Assembly (NCBI GenBank): GCA_050288625.1
Contig: JBNKEE010000062.1
Span: 26,838 to 90,837 of the forward strand
DNA: 64,000 nt
Direction: 5' to 3'
Source of the DNA: JAAGZL01 sp050288625
GTDB taxonomy: Bacteria; Pseudomonadota; Gammaproteobacteria; Chromatiales; Chromatiaceae
Below, piece after piece: positions 52,263 to 61,224 of the stretch (its first letter is position 1; every line of letters begins with the position of its first letter). The position numbers and the translations under genes were made by a program. The notes beneath the pieces were generated by a model that was not told the origin of the DNA, searched no databases, and saw only the letters and a program-made list of their open reading frames with translations.

Positions 52263-53171
52263 ATGTTAAATGCGCTTATACCTGTCTTTGCGCTAATTCT
52301 TATTGGCGCCATTCTAAACTATCTTGCATTTCCCGGCGTTGAGTTTTGGCGCGGTGCGGAACGTCTCACATATTACCTGTTATTCCCGGCATTGCTGTTC
52401 CTCAGGTTAAGTTCAACCAGCGTATCGGGTGATATCCAGTTATCACAGTTGGCAATACTGTTGATTGGAATGCTCCTAATCATTAGCGTGGTCCTTATTC
52501 TTGGCGGAATCATATTCGGCATGCGTGGTGCGCTTTTTACGTCGTTCTATCAAGGGGGTATCCGTTTTAATACCTATGTTGGACTTGCCGCGATAAATGG
52601 CTTGATAGGTGATGGTGGTATTGCTATAGCCGCTCTAGTGGTAGGGGTTATGATTCCGGTGGTCAACCTATTGTGTATTTCTGTTTTTGCCTATGCTGGT
52701 GACAGCCCGGGAAAAACCCTGCCTTCAATCATAAGGAATATAATTACAAATCCACTTATCCTGGCCTGTGCGCTTGGAATATTGTGGAATAATTTTGAGT
52801 TAGTACTGCCCGACTTATCTATACGAGTTCTGGAGTTGCTGAGTGCTGCTGCGCTGCCCTTGGGTCTTCTTTCGGTAGGTGCTGGCATTCATCTTGCTGC
52901 GCTTCGAAGTTCATTCAAGGCGCTAATTGTATCTTCATTAATTAAATTGTTCGTCTTTCCATTGTTGGCCTATGCTCTTTGTCGAATCACTGATGTTGGA
53001 GAGGTTGTAACGATGGTGGTTGTGATTATTGCTAGTCTACCTACTGCTTCTTCTGCATATATTCTTTCAAGAGAGTTGGGTGGTGATTCTAAGGCAATGG
53101 CAGCAATTATTACTGGCCATACTCTGCTTGCAATGATTAGTATGCCATTGGTTATTAATTATCTGGTATAA
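52263..53171 (+). CDS. AEC-family (auxin efflux carrier-type) permease
   Basis: 302 residues, ten predicted membrane segments. N-terminus NALIPVFALILIGAILNYLAFP and the C-terminal half (ALPLGLLSVGAGIHLAAL, ASLPTASSAYILSRELGGDS) fit the AEC/membrane transport family. Substrate unknown; bacterial members move dicarboxylates or amino acids. It starts 14 bases after the phosphate transporter. Confidence 0.9.
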   Translation: MLNALIPVFALILIGAILNYLAFPGVEFWRGAERLTYYLLFPALLFLRLSSTSVSGDIQLSQLAILLIGMLLIISVVLILGGIIFGMRGALFTSFYQGGIRFNTYVGLAAINGLIGDGGIAIAALVVGVMIPVVNLLCISVFAYAGDSPGKTLPSIIRNIITNPLILACALGILWNNFELVLPDLSIRVLELLSAAALPLGLLSVGAGIHLAALRSSFKALIVSSLIKLFVFPLLAYALCRITDVGEVVTMVVVIIASLPTASSAYILSRELGGDSKAMAAIITGHTLLAMISMPLVINYLV

Positions 53172-53182
53172 AGTAGGGTGCG

Positions 53183-55702
53183 CTAGTGCTCGACGACAGC
53201 TTCTCTATCGGCGAATTCCTTTCTGGTTAGATGCATTCCGTGGTTAAAGGCATCTGTTAGCTTTGTTATCAATTCTACTCCGCTGGAGCTGAACTTGCCG
53301 CTCGTTATTGATTCTGCTTGCTGTAGCAGTTGGCTGAGCTCTGACATGCCAAGACTGACGGTTGCGCCTTTTAGTGCATGAGCAAGATCCCTAAATGTTT
53401 GTAGGTCTTCATTTATCCGCGCGCGATCCATGTCGTTCAATATCGAATGACCGTAATTGTCCATGCTTTCATAGAGCCGTTCCAAGAAATCTTTGTCCGG
53501 TGCCATGCTTATCACGCGATTCAATATTTCGTTATCTATAGGGCCAGATTCATATATGTGGTGAGCGTTAATTGGTTCATTGCTGCCTGCAATATCATCA
53601 TGGAAGTTGTCTGTCGCTTGATTGATCGTGTGTATAAGGGTTTTGGATGATATTGGTTTAGTGAGAAAGGATTTTATTCCAATATCGTCACACTGTTTGC
53701 GTGCCTCTACAGTAGCATTGGCTGTTAGCATTATGAATGGTGTTTTCTTGTCTAGATCATTTGTCAAAAATTCCTTGTAAACATCTATCCCGCTCAGCTT
53801 GGGCATATGCATATCAAGAATAACCAAGTCGAATTTTTGGGTGTTCAGAGCTTTTAGGGCAAGCTCGCCATTCTCGACCATTTTATATTCATGTCCGTTG
53901 TTGTGGAGTATGCGTCCTATGACCATCTGATTGATCGGGTTGTCTTCTGCTACCAATATCTTTAATCGTCTATTGTTATGTGGGGTCGCTGAGTTAACTG
54001 GTAAGTCATTTTTCTTTCCGGCCGCAATCTTTGTTGCGTGTAAAATATTGGATAAGAGTTTCTGGTCAATAGGTTCGTGTAGTATATATACTTGATGATT
54101 GACTGCTAGATCTTGAGTGGAGCTTTCTAAGTTGGATTGAATAACGAGGATGACCTGCTCTTGAATATTATTTTGTATGCGATCTAATTGATGAATCAGA
54201 TTGTTCGGGTTAATTACTCCATCTAGCAACATGATATCGAAGATTGCGGGGGCTTGATCCAGTAAATCCACAGCATGGGCGATTGAGTCGGTATCATATA
54301 TATGCACATTCAGTCTGTTTAGATAATTTGTTGCGTTTGTCTGGTTTAATGGGTTGCTTGATATTCTTAGTACATTGATTGCACTATAGTCTAGCATGTC
54401 GATGTCTTGAGTCCCTTCCGTATTCATGTATATGGGAATCTCAAACCAGAAGGTTGAACCACGATCGGGAGTGCTTGTAACTCCTATCTTTCCACCCATT
54501 AACTCAACTAGTTGTTTGGCGATGGTAGTTCCAAGTCCACTGCCACCATAGTGCCTTGTTGTGCTGCCGTCTGCCTGAGTGAACATTTCAAAAATATTAT
54601 TTTGCATCTCCTTGCAGATGCCGATACCAGTATCCGCCACCTCGAATCTGATAGTTAAGGACGTAGTGTTTTTCTCGATTAGCCTGCAGTTTAGAGAGAC
54701 ATGCCCCATCTTGGTGAACTTGATAGAGTTACCAAGAAGATTGATTAAAACTTGGCGGATATGAGTTGGGTCGCCTTTTACAATGGGGGGAACGTTTACG
54801 TCTATTTGTCTTGATAGAGTCAGCCCTTTGTTTTTAGCCTGAGGGCGGAAAATATTAAGGGTTGTGATGATCAGTTCGTATAGATCAAAATCTACAGACT
54901 CCGACTCCATTTTTCCAGCCTCAATTTTTGATATATCCAATACATCCTCAACTAATCTGAGGAGTGTTTCACTGGAATTTTTGATAGTGGTTACATACTC
55001 TCTCTCCTCTGGACCAAGTTCACGCGCTTCAAGCAGCTCTCCGGTTCCAATGATTCCATTTAGTGGGGTGCGAATTTCATGACTCATGCGTGCAAGAAAT
55101 TCGCTTTTGGCTTGGTTGGCTTTCTCTGCCTTATCCTTTTCTTCCTGTAGGCGTCTAATCAATGTTGCAACATATCCAGGCAATACAAACTGACTGGCAA
55201 GCAGGCCCATTCCTAGCGGTAGTAGTTGCTGCCAGTAAGGAGTAAATAGTATTACCATGGAGAAACCAATTATAGAAACGATCGCTGATAGATAAAGGTA
55301 CTTCTCTCCATAACGAAATCCATTCCCGAGGATGACCCATAAATACGCTCCATACCATGGGGCGACTACATCGCCACCTATGTACAGGGCTATGCTGATA
55401 AATGCTTGGTCATGAATGATGCCAATAATTCTTCTGAGTACGGATTTATGTGGGCTGATAACTATCGCAATATAGAACAGTATTGAGGTTAAGAGACCAA
55501 AGTGCATCAGATATAGCACAGCGACAATATTGTCGGGAATAGTCAGATATTTGTTCGCTAGTGCATGTAAGTAAGTTGTAGATATAATTATAATCAGAAT
55601 CCTAACTGCTGCCTGTTCATGCTCGCTATCGGCGCGATTGTTCAATCGTTCGCTGATATGCGTCCATACGTTGGTAAGATAATTGACCGGGTTAGTGTTC
55701 AT
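53183..55702 (-). CDS. RpfC-like hybrid sensor histidine kinase with Hpt domain
   Basis: 839 residues. Five membrane segments (about 32-180) matching the RpfC-type input region; HisKA with phospho-His208 (FLARMSHEIRTPLNGI); HATPase with DTGIGI and GSGLGTTIAKQLVELMGG; a degenerate receiver-like stretch (about 450-570) without a clear phospho-Asp; a canonical receiver with LVAEDNPINQ and Asp630 (VILDMHMPKLSG); and an Hpt domain with His775 (LAHALKGATVSLG). Architecture resembles the DSF sensor RpfC, but no rpfF or rpfG is next to it, so the signal is unknown. Convergent with the AEC gene (11-base gap). Confidence 0.92.
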   Translation of the reverse strand: MNTNPVNYLTNVWTHISERLNNRADSEHEQAAVRILIIIISTTYLHALANKYLTIPDNIVAVLYLMHFGLLTSILFYIAIVISPHKSVLRRIIGIIHDQAFISIALYIGGDVVAPWYGAYLWVILGNGFRYGEKYLYLSAIVSIIGFSMVILFTPYWQQLLPLGMGLLASQFVLPGYVATLIRRLQEEKDKAEKANQAKSEFLARMSHEIRTPLNGIIGTGELLEARELGPEEREYVTTIKNSSETLLRLVEDVLDISKIEAGKMESESVDFDLYELIITTLNIFRPQAKNKGLTLSRQIDVNVPPIVKGDPTHIRQVLINLLGNSIKFTKMGHVSLNCRLIEKNTTSLTIRFEVADTGIGICKEMQNNIFEMFTQADGSTTRHYGGSGLGTTIAKQLVELMGGKIGVTSTPDRGSTFWFEIPIYMNTEGTQDIDMLDYSAINVLRISSNPLNQTNATNYLNRLNVHIYDTDSIAHAVDLLDQAPAIFDIMLLDGVINPNNLIHQLDRIQNNIQEQVILVIQSNLESSTQDLAVNHQVYILHEPIDQKLLSNILHATKIAAGKKNDLPVNSATPHNNRRLKILVAEDNPINQMVIGRILHNNGHEYKMVENGELALKALNTQKFDLVILDMHMPKLSGIDVYKEFLTNDLDKKTPFIMLTANATVEARKQCDDIGIKSFLTKPISSKTLIHTINQATDNFHDDIAGSNEPINAHHIYESGPIDNEILNRVISMAPDKDFLERLYESMDNYGHSILNDMDRARINEDLQTFRDLAHALKGATVSLGMSELSQLLQQAESITSGKFSSSGVELITKLTDAFNHGMHLTRKEFADREAVVEH

Positions 55703-55898
55703 ATTCAGGTTATGGCTTGTTTATATTTGTTGTTACATCCTTTCCAGCCTATCTGTGAGGAGTGAAATACATCCCCAGAAGAAACAGTGTGTCAATTATG
55801 GTTTATCGGCGGTTGATAGATGTCAAGGGCATATGACAGATTTTTAGTGGAAATGGGCTGTTGATGCTGGCTGCGGGGTTACTTATGGGGCGGGATTG
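55703..55898. other. Spacer between hybrid kinase and the 187-residue gene
   Basis: A 196-base gap on the minus-strand side, probably carrying the kinase promoter. I saw no hairpin of note or open gene in it. Confidence 0.4.
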
Positions 55899-56462
55899 TC
55901 ATTGATCATCTACGTCTAGATGACTGATATCCGGTATCGGGTAAGGTTCAACCTCCTTTTTGCAATCTTCTAGGGTTCCGCTGTTTGGGGGGTTTAGGCT
56001 AAGGTCGCTAGTGTCAATTTCTGCTGGTATAGGGTCTGGTGATTCATCAAGGGTTGCGCCGAGGGATGCCAGAGATATGTGGTCGATATCAGGAATTGGC
56101 TGTGGGTCTACATTCTTTGCGCAATCAATAAGGCTTCCTGTGTTTGGTGGTAGTAGGGTTAGGTTACCTGATTCATTCGGGGAGGATGCTCCTTCATTCG
56201 CGGGCTTTTCAGTGCTTTCCTTATTTGATCTAGATGGTTTGATCTCAATTAATGCGCCTGCCTTTCTAAAGGCAACTCTATATTTGGTGGCGGTTTCGTC
56301 GTCGACATCTGACTTGATTACAATCTGGTTGCCCGAGAAAAGTGTATCTAGCTGGTTATCGTCCGCCTTGAATATCTGTCCTACCATTCGTCTTGCTGCA
56401 TCTGGGTCCTGGCCATCTATTAGCTGGCCGGAAAAGATGATGTCGAAGGTTTGGTTAGACAT
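55899..56462 (-). CDS. Two-domain protein with duplicated Pro/Asp motif tail
   Basis: 187 residues. Residues about 1-75 form a compact alpha-beta domain (FDIIFSGQLIDGQDPDAARRMV, LFSGNQIVIKSDVDDETATKYRVAFRKAGA) seen at the N-terminus of many proteobacterial hypothetical and membrane proteins. The tail repeats a block about 45 residues long: LTLLPPNTGSLIDC...PIPDIDHISL and LSLNPPNSGTLEDC...PIPDISHLDV, each with one Cys. No membrane segment here. Function unknown; the repeated PIPDI.H blocks look like a binding-peptide array. Confidence 0.75.
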   Translation of the reverse strand: MSNQTFDIIFSGQLIDGQDPDAARRMVGQIFKADDNQLDTLFSGNQIVIKSDVDDETATKYRVAFRKAGALIEIKPSRSNKESTEKPANEGASSPNESGNLTLLPPNTGSLIDCAKNVDPQPIPDIDHISLASLGATLDESPDPIPAEIDTSDLSLNPPNSGTLEDCKKEVEPYPIPDISHLDVDDQ

Positions 56463-56507
56463 AATGTATTCCTCTTCAATTTCTTAGATAGAATAGTACA
56501 TCAGGCG

Positions 56508-57785
56508 CTATTTATGTTGCGAGCGAGCGAGTATTTTCTGGAGATAACTTGATTTCATGGCCAGCTCAAATTCTTCGTTCGATTGATATTCAAAACCAAA
56601 TACCGGTTTCCACAATTCATGCCCTTCCATGCATAAATAAAAAAACACGTCATCATGCCACTGTTGAGAAAAGCTGTTATATGCGTGGCTGAATAGTTCC
56701 AGTTTTAAGTCCATTGGGTAGGATAGCTTGCCAGCGGTCTCGACCATAGGCATTTTAAGTATCATGCTGTGAAAGTCGCGCTCTCGAATCTTTTTTATCA
56801 CCGGTTTTATAAAGGTTAAGGTGCCTATGGATATCATCGCAACTTCATATGGATCAAAAGCGCTTTGTATATTTTTGTAAAGCTGTAAATAATCGTCTCT
56901 CCAGCGTTCATATTGGACAATGGGGTGAAGGTGGAAGCCGACTAGTGTTCCTCGATCTGCAATCTTTCTTGCGGCCTCAAGGCGTCGTTGGAGCGATGCT
57001 GTTTGATGCTCCTCGTTATCTATAATGACCTGAGTGTTTAATGACCATGTACATATGACGTTGGGTGGTATATTTGTTTTAGAAAGATAACTAATATTTG
57101 CGGATTTGGTTTTCATCTCCAAGATCACATTGGGGTTTTTCTCTGCAAATCTAATGATTCCGTCCAAAACATCGTATTTATTTCCCCACATCAAAGAATC
57201 GGAGGATTGCCCAGTACCAATGTGGTAAGTCTTATCAGGATCTAGTTGTAGTTTGGATAGCTTTGCGGAAAAGTCATGATCAAATACCACCTGATTGTCG
57301 CAGTAGAATGATTGGATGCTGCAATAGCTACAATCAAATCCGCAGCTCTCCACCGCGTCCAAAGTTAGGAGGTTGCAACAGCGCGTTTTATCAGAGGCTA
57401 CTGGACAGTATCCAAGAGCGATACCCTCTTTGGTGACTGCTCTTATGTTAGGTTTCTCGGTAGAGGGTTGTGGATGGTGGCGATAGCAGTTAGGCTCGTT
57501 TTTTAATTGTAGCCATTTGCCAGTTAGTTGCTGTAACAGATGTTTTTTTCCCTCTCTTCCAGTTCTTTTGGTGTTCAATTCAGACCAGATCTTTTCGATT
57601 GTGTATTCTTTCCAATTATTCAGATCCAGCGTGATATCTATGAGTTGCCGCAGTTCTTGCAAGGTGAATCTATGGACGGAGGCCAGCTCTTTTATAAAGG
57701 ATTGCTGACCGGCTGGAAGGAGCTGAAAAGAGGTCTGTTGGCAGATCCTGGTAAACTTATCTGAATACTGCTGGTTGTTAGACAT
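56508..57785 (-). CDS. Radical SAM protein of the spore photoproduct lyase (SPL) type
   Basis: 425 residues. The radical SAM cluster motif CxxxCxxC is at C148, C152 and C155 (ESCGFDCSYCSIQSFYC), followed by the GG-like and TIM-barrel strands (KTYHIGTGQSSDSLMW, VILEMKTKSANISYL, VGFHLHPIVQYERW), which match SPL-family members of non-spore-forming bacteria. In sporeformers SPL repairs thymine dimers; here the substrate is not established. It starts five bases after the WD40 lipoprotein gene, so the two are almost surely one transcript. Confidence 0.85.
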   Translation of the reverse strand: MSNNQQYSDKFTRICQQTSFQLLPAGQQSFIKELASVHRFTLQELRQLIDITLDLNNWKEYTIEKIWSELNTKRTGREGKKHLLQQLTGKWLQLKNEPNCYRHHPQPSTEKPNIRAVTKEGIALGYCPVASDKTRCCNLLTLDAVESCGFDCSYCSIQSFYCDNQVVFDHDFSAKLSKLQLDPDKTYHIGTGQSSDSLMWGNKYDVLDGIIRFAEKNPNVILEMKTKSANISYLSKTNIPPNVICTWSLNTQVIIDNEEHQTASLQRRLEAARKIADRGTLVGFHLHPIVQYERWRDDYLQLYKNIQSAFDPYEVAMISIGTLTFIKPVIKKIRERDFHSMILKMPMVETAGKLSYPMDLKLELFSHAYNSFSQQWHDDVFFYLCMEGHELWKPVFGFEYQSNEEFELAMKSSYLQKILARSQHK

Positions 57786-57790
57786 CTGCC

Positions 57791-58756
57791 TCAGTTGCTA
57801 CTGGGTTTGTCGTTCAGGTCATAAAAGCGCACACTGGCGTCATCGCTGGTGGTGGATATATAACGACCGTCAGGGGAAACTGCAATGGCTACTCCGCACA
57901 GGTCGTGTTTTTGAAAACGTCGTATTGCTTCACCATTGTCCGGATTCAGAAATAGCACGGCGCTATCCGTTTGGCGGCTGATGGATGCAAGGTAATCGCC
58001 GCTTGGTCCAAATTTGATATCATTAATAATGCCGGTGTGTTCTGTCTTTAGTTTCTGCATCTTGCCGTCAGGGATATCCCACCGATAGATGTTAAACCAA
58101 CCACCGCCGAATAGTTGTTTGCCATCGGGTGAGAAGGCCAGGCTGCGAGCATCAGATCCGGGGTCAGGTAGACGTTTTGGCTCCTGATCACTATTCCATA
58201 TCCAAACTGCCCCATCTTCTCCGCTTGACGCCATCCAGCCACTATCATAGTGGGCGGCAACTGCGCGTACGGCATCGCTGTGCTTAGCTGTTTTGCCAAC
58301 GGGTTTGAAATCTGACAAGCGCCATTGTCGTACCACACCGTCCTGGTGTCCTGTAATAATGATATCTTTTTGTTCGTTAGCGATAAGATGCCGGATAGGG
58401 GATGGCGTGACTATAGACCTGATCGCGTTGCCTTCGGTGTCCCACTCTGCGATCTTCCCGTCAAAACCACCGGAGATTAATTTTGCATCTTGCTGAAGAA
58501 ACATTATTCCATTGACTGAGCCCTTGTGTGCTTGCCATCTATGGATATGTGACCCATCAGGCATACGCCAAAGGCGAATATAACCACTCCAGCCTCCGCT
58601 GGCTGCTATAGTCGAATCATTGGAAAAGGCTAGGGTGCTGCCACCCGAGTGGGCATTCGGATGGATTACACTAGCAGGCTGGCGCGGGATAGTACTGAGA
58701 CAAGCACTAAGTGACAGAAAGATTGGGATAATCAATACGTTTCGAAGGGTTTGCAT
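57791..58756 (-). CDS. WD40-repeat lipoprotein
   Basis: 321 residues. Lipoprotein signal with lipobox SLSAC (Cys19). Six to seven WD40 blades follow (for example GYIRLWRMPDGSHIHRWQAHKGSVN, GKIAEWDTEGNAIRSIV, GVVRQWRLSDFKPVGKTAKHSDAV, GAVWIWNSDQE), ending ASVRFYDLNDKPSS. Probably an outer- or inner-membrane-anchored propeller on the periplasmic side. First gene before the SPL-type gene. Confidence 0.9.
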   Translation of the reverse strand: MQTLRNVLIIPIFLSLSACLSTIPRQPASVIHPNAHSGGSTLAFSNDSTIAASGGWSGYIRLWRMPDGSHIHRWQAHKGSVNGIMFLQQDAKLISGGFDGKIAEWDTEGNAIRSIVTPSPIRHLIANEQKDIIITGHQDGVVRQWRLSDFKPVGKTAKHSDAVRAVAAHYDSGWMASSGEDGAVWIWNSDQEPKRLPDPGSDARSLAFSPDGKQLFGGGWFNIYRWDIPDGKMQKLKTEHTGIINDIKFGPSGDYLASISRQTDSAVLFLNPDNGEAIRRFQKHDLCGVAIAVSPDGRYISTTSDDASVRFYDLNDKPSSN

Positions 58757-58872
58757 AATCTGGGTATATTCTTCAGGCTGGGCGATGGTGATCGATCAAT
58801 ATGTGATATGTTACCAATCTACTGGCTTATGCAGTCATAGGTCAAGCATTTCGCACCTGTTATATTGGACAT

Positions 58873-59166
58873 ATGATGAAACAACAAATATTAGGAATGA
58901 TTGCATTAAGCACTGTTTTGTCGACATGTTTGTTTGCAGATAGCCTGACTTCTCCAGGGTCAAAGGAATCTGTGAGCGCTCCAGGTACCCAGCCAGATAT
59001 AGAGCAATTAGAGCGGGATATTACGAACACCAGGATCAAAAATCAGGTCGTAAAGGGCAAAAATAGGGAACTAAATTCCAGAGTGAAGGAGCTAGAGAAC
59101 AGGATCAAGGAGCTGAAAAATGATTTGATCACGGAAAGTGCGAAACAAGAAGAGATCGGTAAATAA
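58873..59166 (+). CDS. Small periplasmic coiled-coil protein
   Basis: 97 residues. Signal peptide about 1-23 (QILGMIALSTVLSTCLFA|DS), a polar linker, then a coiled coil about 45-90 (heptads IEQLERDI...RELNSRVKELENRIKEL). No known family recognised. It heads the hemerythrin cluster, 19 bases before the next gene. Confidence 0.7.
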   Translation: MMKQQILGMIALSTVLSTCLFADSLTSPGSKESVSAPGTQPDIEQLERDITNTRIKNQVVKGKNRELNSRVKELENRIKELKNDLITESAKQEEIGK

Positions 59167-59185
59167 CGTATAGGTGAAATAAGGC

Positions 59186-59620
59186 GTGGCAACAATTACT
59201 GAAACTATGACTAATGATCACAGGCGCTGTGACCATATCTTTGCCGAGGCGGAGGGATTTGTGGCGAAATCTGACTGGGAAGATGGTCGCGCCAGATTCC
59301 AAGAGTTTTACCAAGCTATGGAGCATCATTTCTCTATGGAAGAGGATGTCCTCTTCCCGGAGTTTGAAAACGCCTCAGGGATGAGCTCAGGGCCTACCCA
59401 GGTGATGCGTATGGAACACAAACAGATGCGACAGTTGTTGCTCGACATGGAACAGGCGGTTGAGAGGCGGGATAGTGACGGTTTTCTGGGTATGTCTGAG
59501 ACCCTTATGATCATCATGCAGCAGCACAACGTGAAGGAGGAGCAGATGCTCTACCCAATGAGCGATAATGCCCTAGTGGGCGATGCCGAGCGGGTCATTG
59601 CCAGGATGGAATCGATCTAA
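59186..59620 (+). CDS. Hemerythrin-domain protein
   Basis: 144 residues from GTG 59186 (AAGG upstream). The HHE cation-binding ligand set is complete: H in NDHRRCDH, HHFSMEED, MEHKQM and QQHNVKEEQM, giving the His/Glu pattern of di-iron hemerythrins. Likely binds O2 or NO. Stop TAA overlaps the next ATG (TAATG). Confidence 0.9.
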   Translation: MATITETMTNDHRRCDHIFAEAEGFVAKSDWEDGRARFQEFYQAMEHHFSMEEDVLFPEFENASGMSSGPTQVMRMEHKQMRQLLLDMEQAVERRDSDGFLGMSETLMIIMQQHNVKEEQMLYPMSDNALVGDAERVIARMESI

Positions 59621-59877
59621 TGGAACACCATCTTGACGTCAGTTTGTTGGAGCCGTGCGAGCCTATGGAGCGGATTCTGACTGCCATCAAGGATCTGCCT
59701 GAGGGTGACTACCTTAGGGTTATTCATAGACGCGAACCCTATCCCATCTACCCAATGCTGGAGCAGGCTGGATTTGTCTGGCGAACTGAATCATGTGGTC
59801 CATCCGAGTTTCGGATCTTCATCTGGCGGCGGGGTGACGTCGCAGCGGAAACATCAGTGCCAAGAGAGGAAAATTAG
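59620..59877 (+). CDS. DUF2249-domain protein
   Basis: 85 residues. The DUF2249 fold is shown by DVSLLEPCEPMERILTAIKDLPEGDYLRVIHRREPYPIYPMLEQAGF, like the SirA/TusA-type alpha-beta sandwich (LEPPEPM.R start). DUF2249 genes repeatedly sit with hemerythrins and denitrification genes. One-base overlap with the hemerythrin gene. Confidence 0.88.
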   Translation: MEHHLDVSLLEPCEPMERILTAIKDLPEGDYLRVIHRREPYPIYPMLEQAGFVWRTESCGPSEFRIFIWRRGDVAAETSVPREEN

Positions 59878-59882
59878 GCAAT

Positions 59883-61220
59883 ATGTTAGGTACAGAGAAC
59901 CTATCTCTGGATCAGGCGCCACCCATATCAATTCCCATGCGTTTTTTTCTAACTGCACCCCTGTTCGGGGTTGCGGCAGCGCTACTTCTGATATGGCATG
60001 GCCCCGATCTGCTGGTTTCACGTTGGGCACCTCAAACCCTAGCGTTGACCCATCTACTTACCATTGGGTTTCTGGGGCTGATTATGTGCGGCGCTCTGTT
60101 GCAAATGTTGCCGGTGCTGGCCGGGATTGCAGTGCCAAGGGTAGTGTTGGTGGGGAGGGCGTCTCATCTGCTTATAGCTGGAGGTACCATTGGGCTTGCT
60201 ACTGGTTTGCTGTTGGGGGCGGCAGGTTGGCTCAGGTTTTCAGTGCTCTTCTTGGGGGTAGGTTTTTCCATCTACATCCTGGCGGCAATGGCTGCCTTGT
60301 GGCGGGTGAAGATTCCCAATGCAACGGTTACTGGTATGCGCATGGCAGTACTGGCGCTACTCGTTACAGTCTTGATTGGAGTAGATTTGGCTTCAGGACT
60401 CGCCGGCTGGACCAGCCTTGCCTTTCCGCTGTTGTACACTGATATCCATCTTGCCTGGGGTATCTTGGGATGGATTGGACTGCTTCTTATCGGGGCCGCG
60501 TTCCAAGTTGTACCCATGTTTCAGGTGACGCCAGAATATCCACAATGGATGCAGGACTGGATGCCACGCACCCTGCTCGTAGGATTGGCAGTCTGGACCA
60601 TGCAATATGTCGCTGTGGTTACTGATGGAATATCTGAAATATGGCCGCTTTTTTGGTTGCTAGCCTTGCTCGCAGGCTATATCTGGTTTGCCGTGACAAC
60701 CATGAGACTGCAGCAACAACGTCGTCGCAAGATCTTCGATGTCACCCTGATGTTTTGGCGTATAGGTATCGCGATGACCCCGCTTTGTGGTGTTGTTTGG
60801 ATTTTCGGCAGACTGTTTCCAACTCAATCGACAGGAATTGATCTTGATCTGCTTTTGGGGGTTTGTATGATCCTAGGCGTGGCAGTGCCGTTGTTGAATG
60901 GCATGTTATATAAGATCGTGCCATTTCTCTCCTGGTTTCATCTACAGAACAGGCAGCTTGCGACAATGTGTATGACCGTTCAGGTCCCAAATATGAAGCA
61001 ACTTTTACCGGATCGAGCGGCCAAACGTCAGCTCTGGCTATATGCGCTGGCCTTTGGTTGCACAGTTGGTGCAGTGTTTATACCTGCCTGGTTCGCTCGT
61101 CTTGCCGGTGTGTTGTGGGCGGCTTCGTTTGCACTATTGGGCGTTAATCTATTTTTGGTGTTGAAGAGATACCGGGAGGTCAACATGGAATTGGCCTTCG
61201 AGAATGCAGCAAACCAATAG
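59883..61220 (+). CDS. Polytopic membrane protein, NnrS/heme-copper-like
   Basis: 445 residues with about twelve membrane segments. Segments contain spaced His (ALTHLLTIGFLGLIMCGALLQMLPV; DIHLAWGILGWIGLLLIGAAFQVVPMF; WFHLQNRQ) as in NnrS-type and heme-copper oxidase-like families. I recognise the class rather than a precise family. Its place five bases after hemerythrin and DUF2249 genes suggests a role in NO or low-oxygen response. Confidence 0.7.
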   Translation: MLGTENLSLDQAPPISIPMRFFLTAPLFGVAAALLLIWHGPDLLVSRWAPQTLALTHLLTIGFLGLIMCGALLQMLPVLAGIAVPRVVLVGRASHLLIAGGTIGLATGLLLGAAGWLRFSVLFLGVGFSIYILAAMAALWRVKIPNATVTGMRMAVLALLVTVLIGVDLASGLAGWTSLAFPLLYTDIHLAWGILGWIGLLLIGAAFQVVPMFQVTPEYPQWMQDWMPRTLLVGLAVWTMQYVAVVTDGISEIWPLFWLLALLAGYIWFAVTTMRLQQQRRRKIFDVTLMFWRIGIAMTPLCGVVWIFGRLFPTQSTGIDLDLLLGVCMILGVAVPLLNGMLYKIVPFLSWFHLQNRQLATMCMTVQVPNMKQLLPDRAAKRQLWLYALAFGCTVGAVFIPAWFARLAGVLWAASFALLGVNLFLVLKRYREVNMELAFENAANQ

Positions 61221-61224
61221 ATCT

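Noticed and set aside
53183..55702. DSF quorum-sensing locus
   Set aside because: Only the sensor-like gene is present; no synthase or HD-GYP partner is adjacent, so the claim is not supported.
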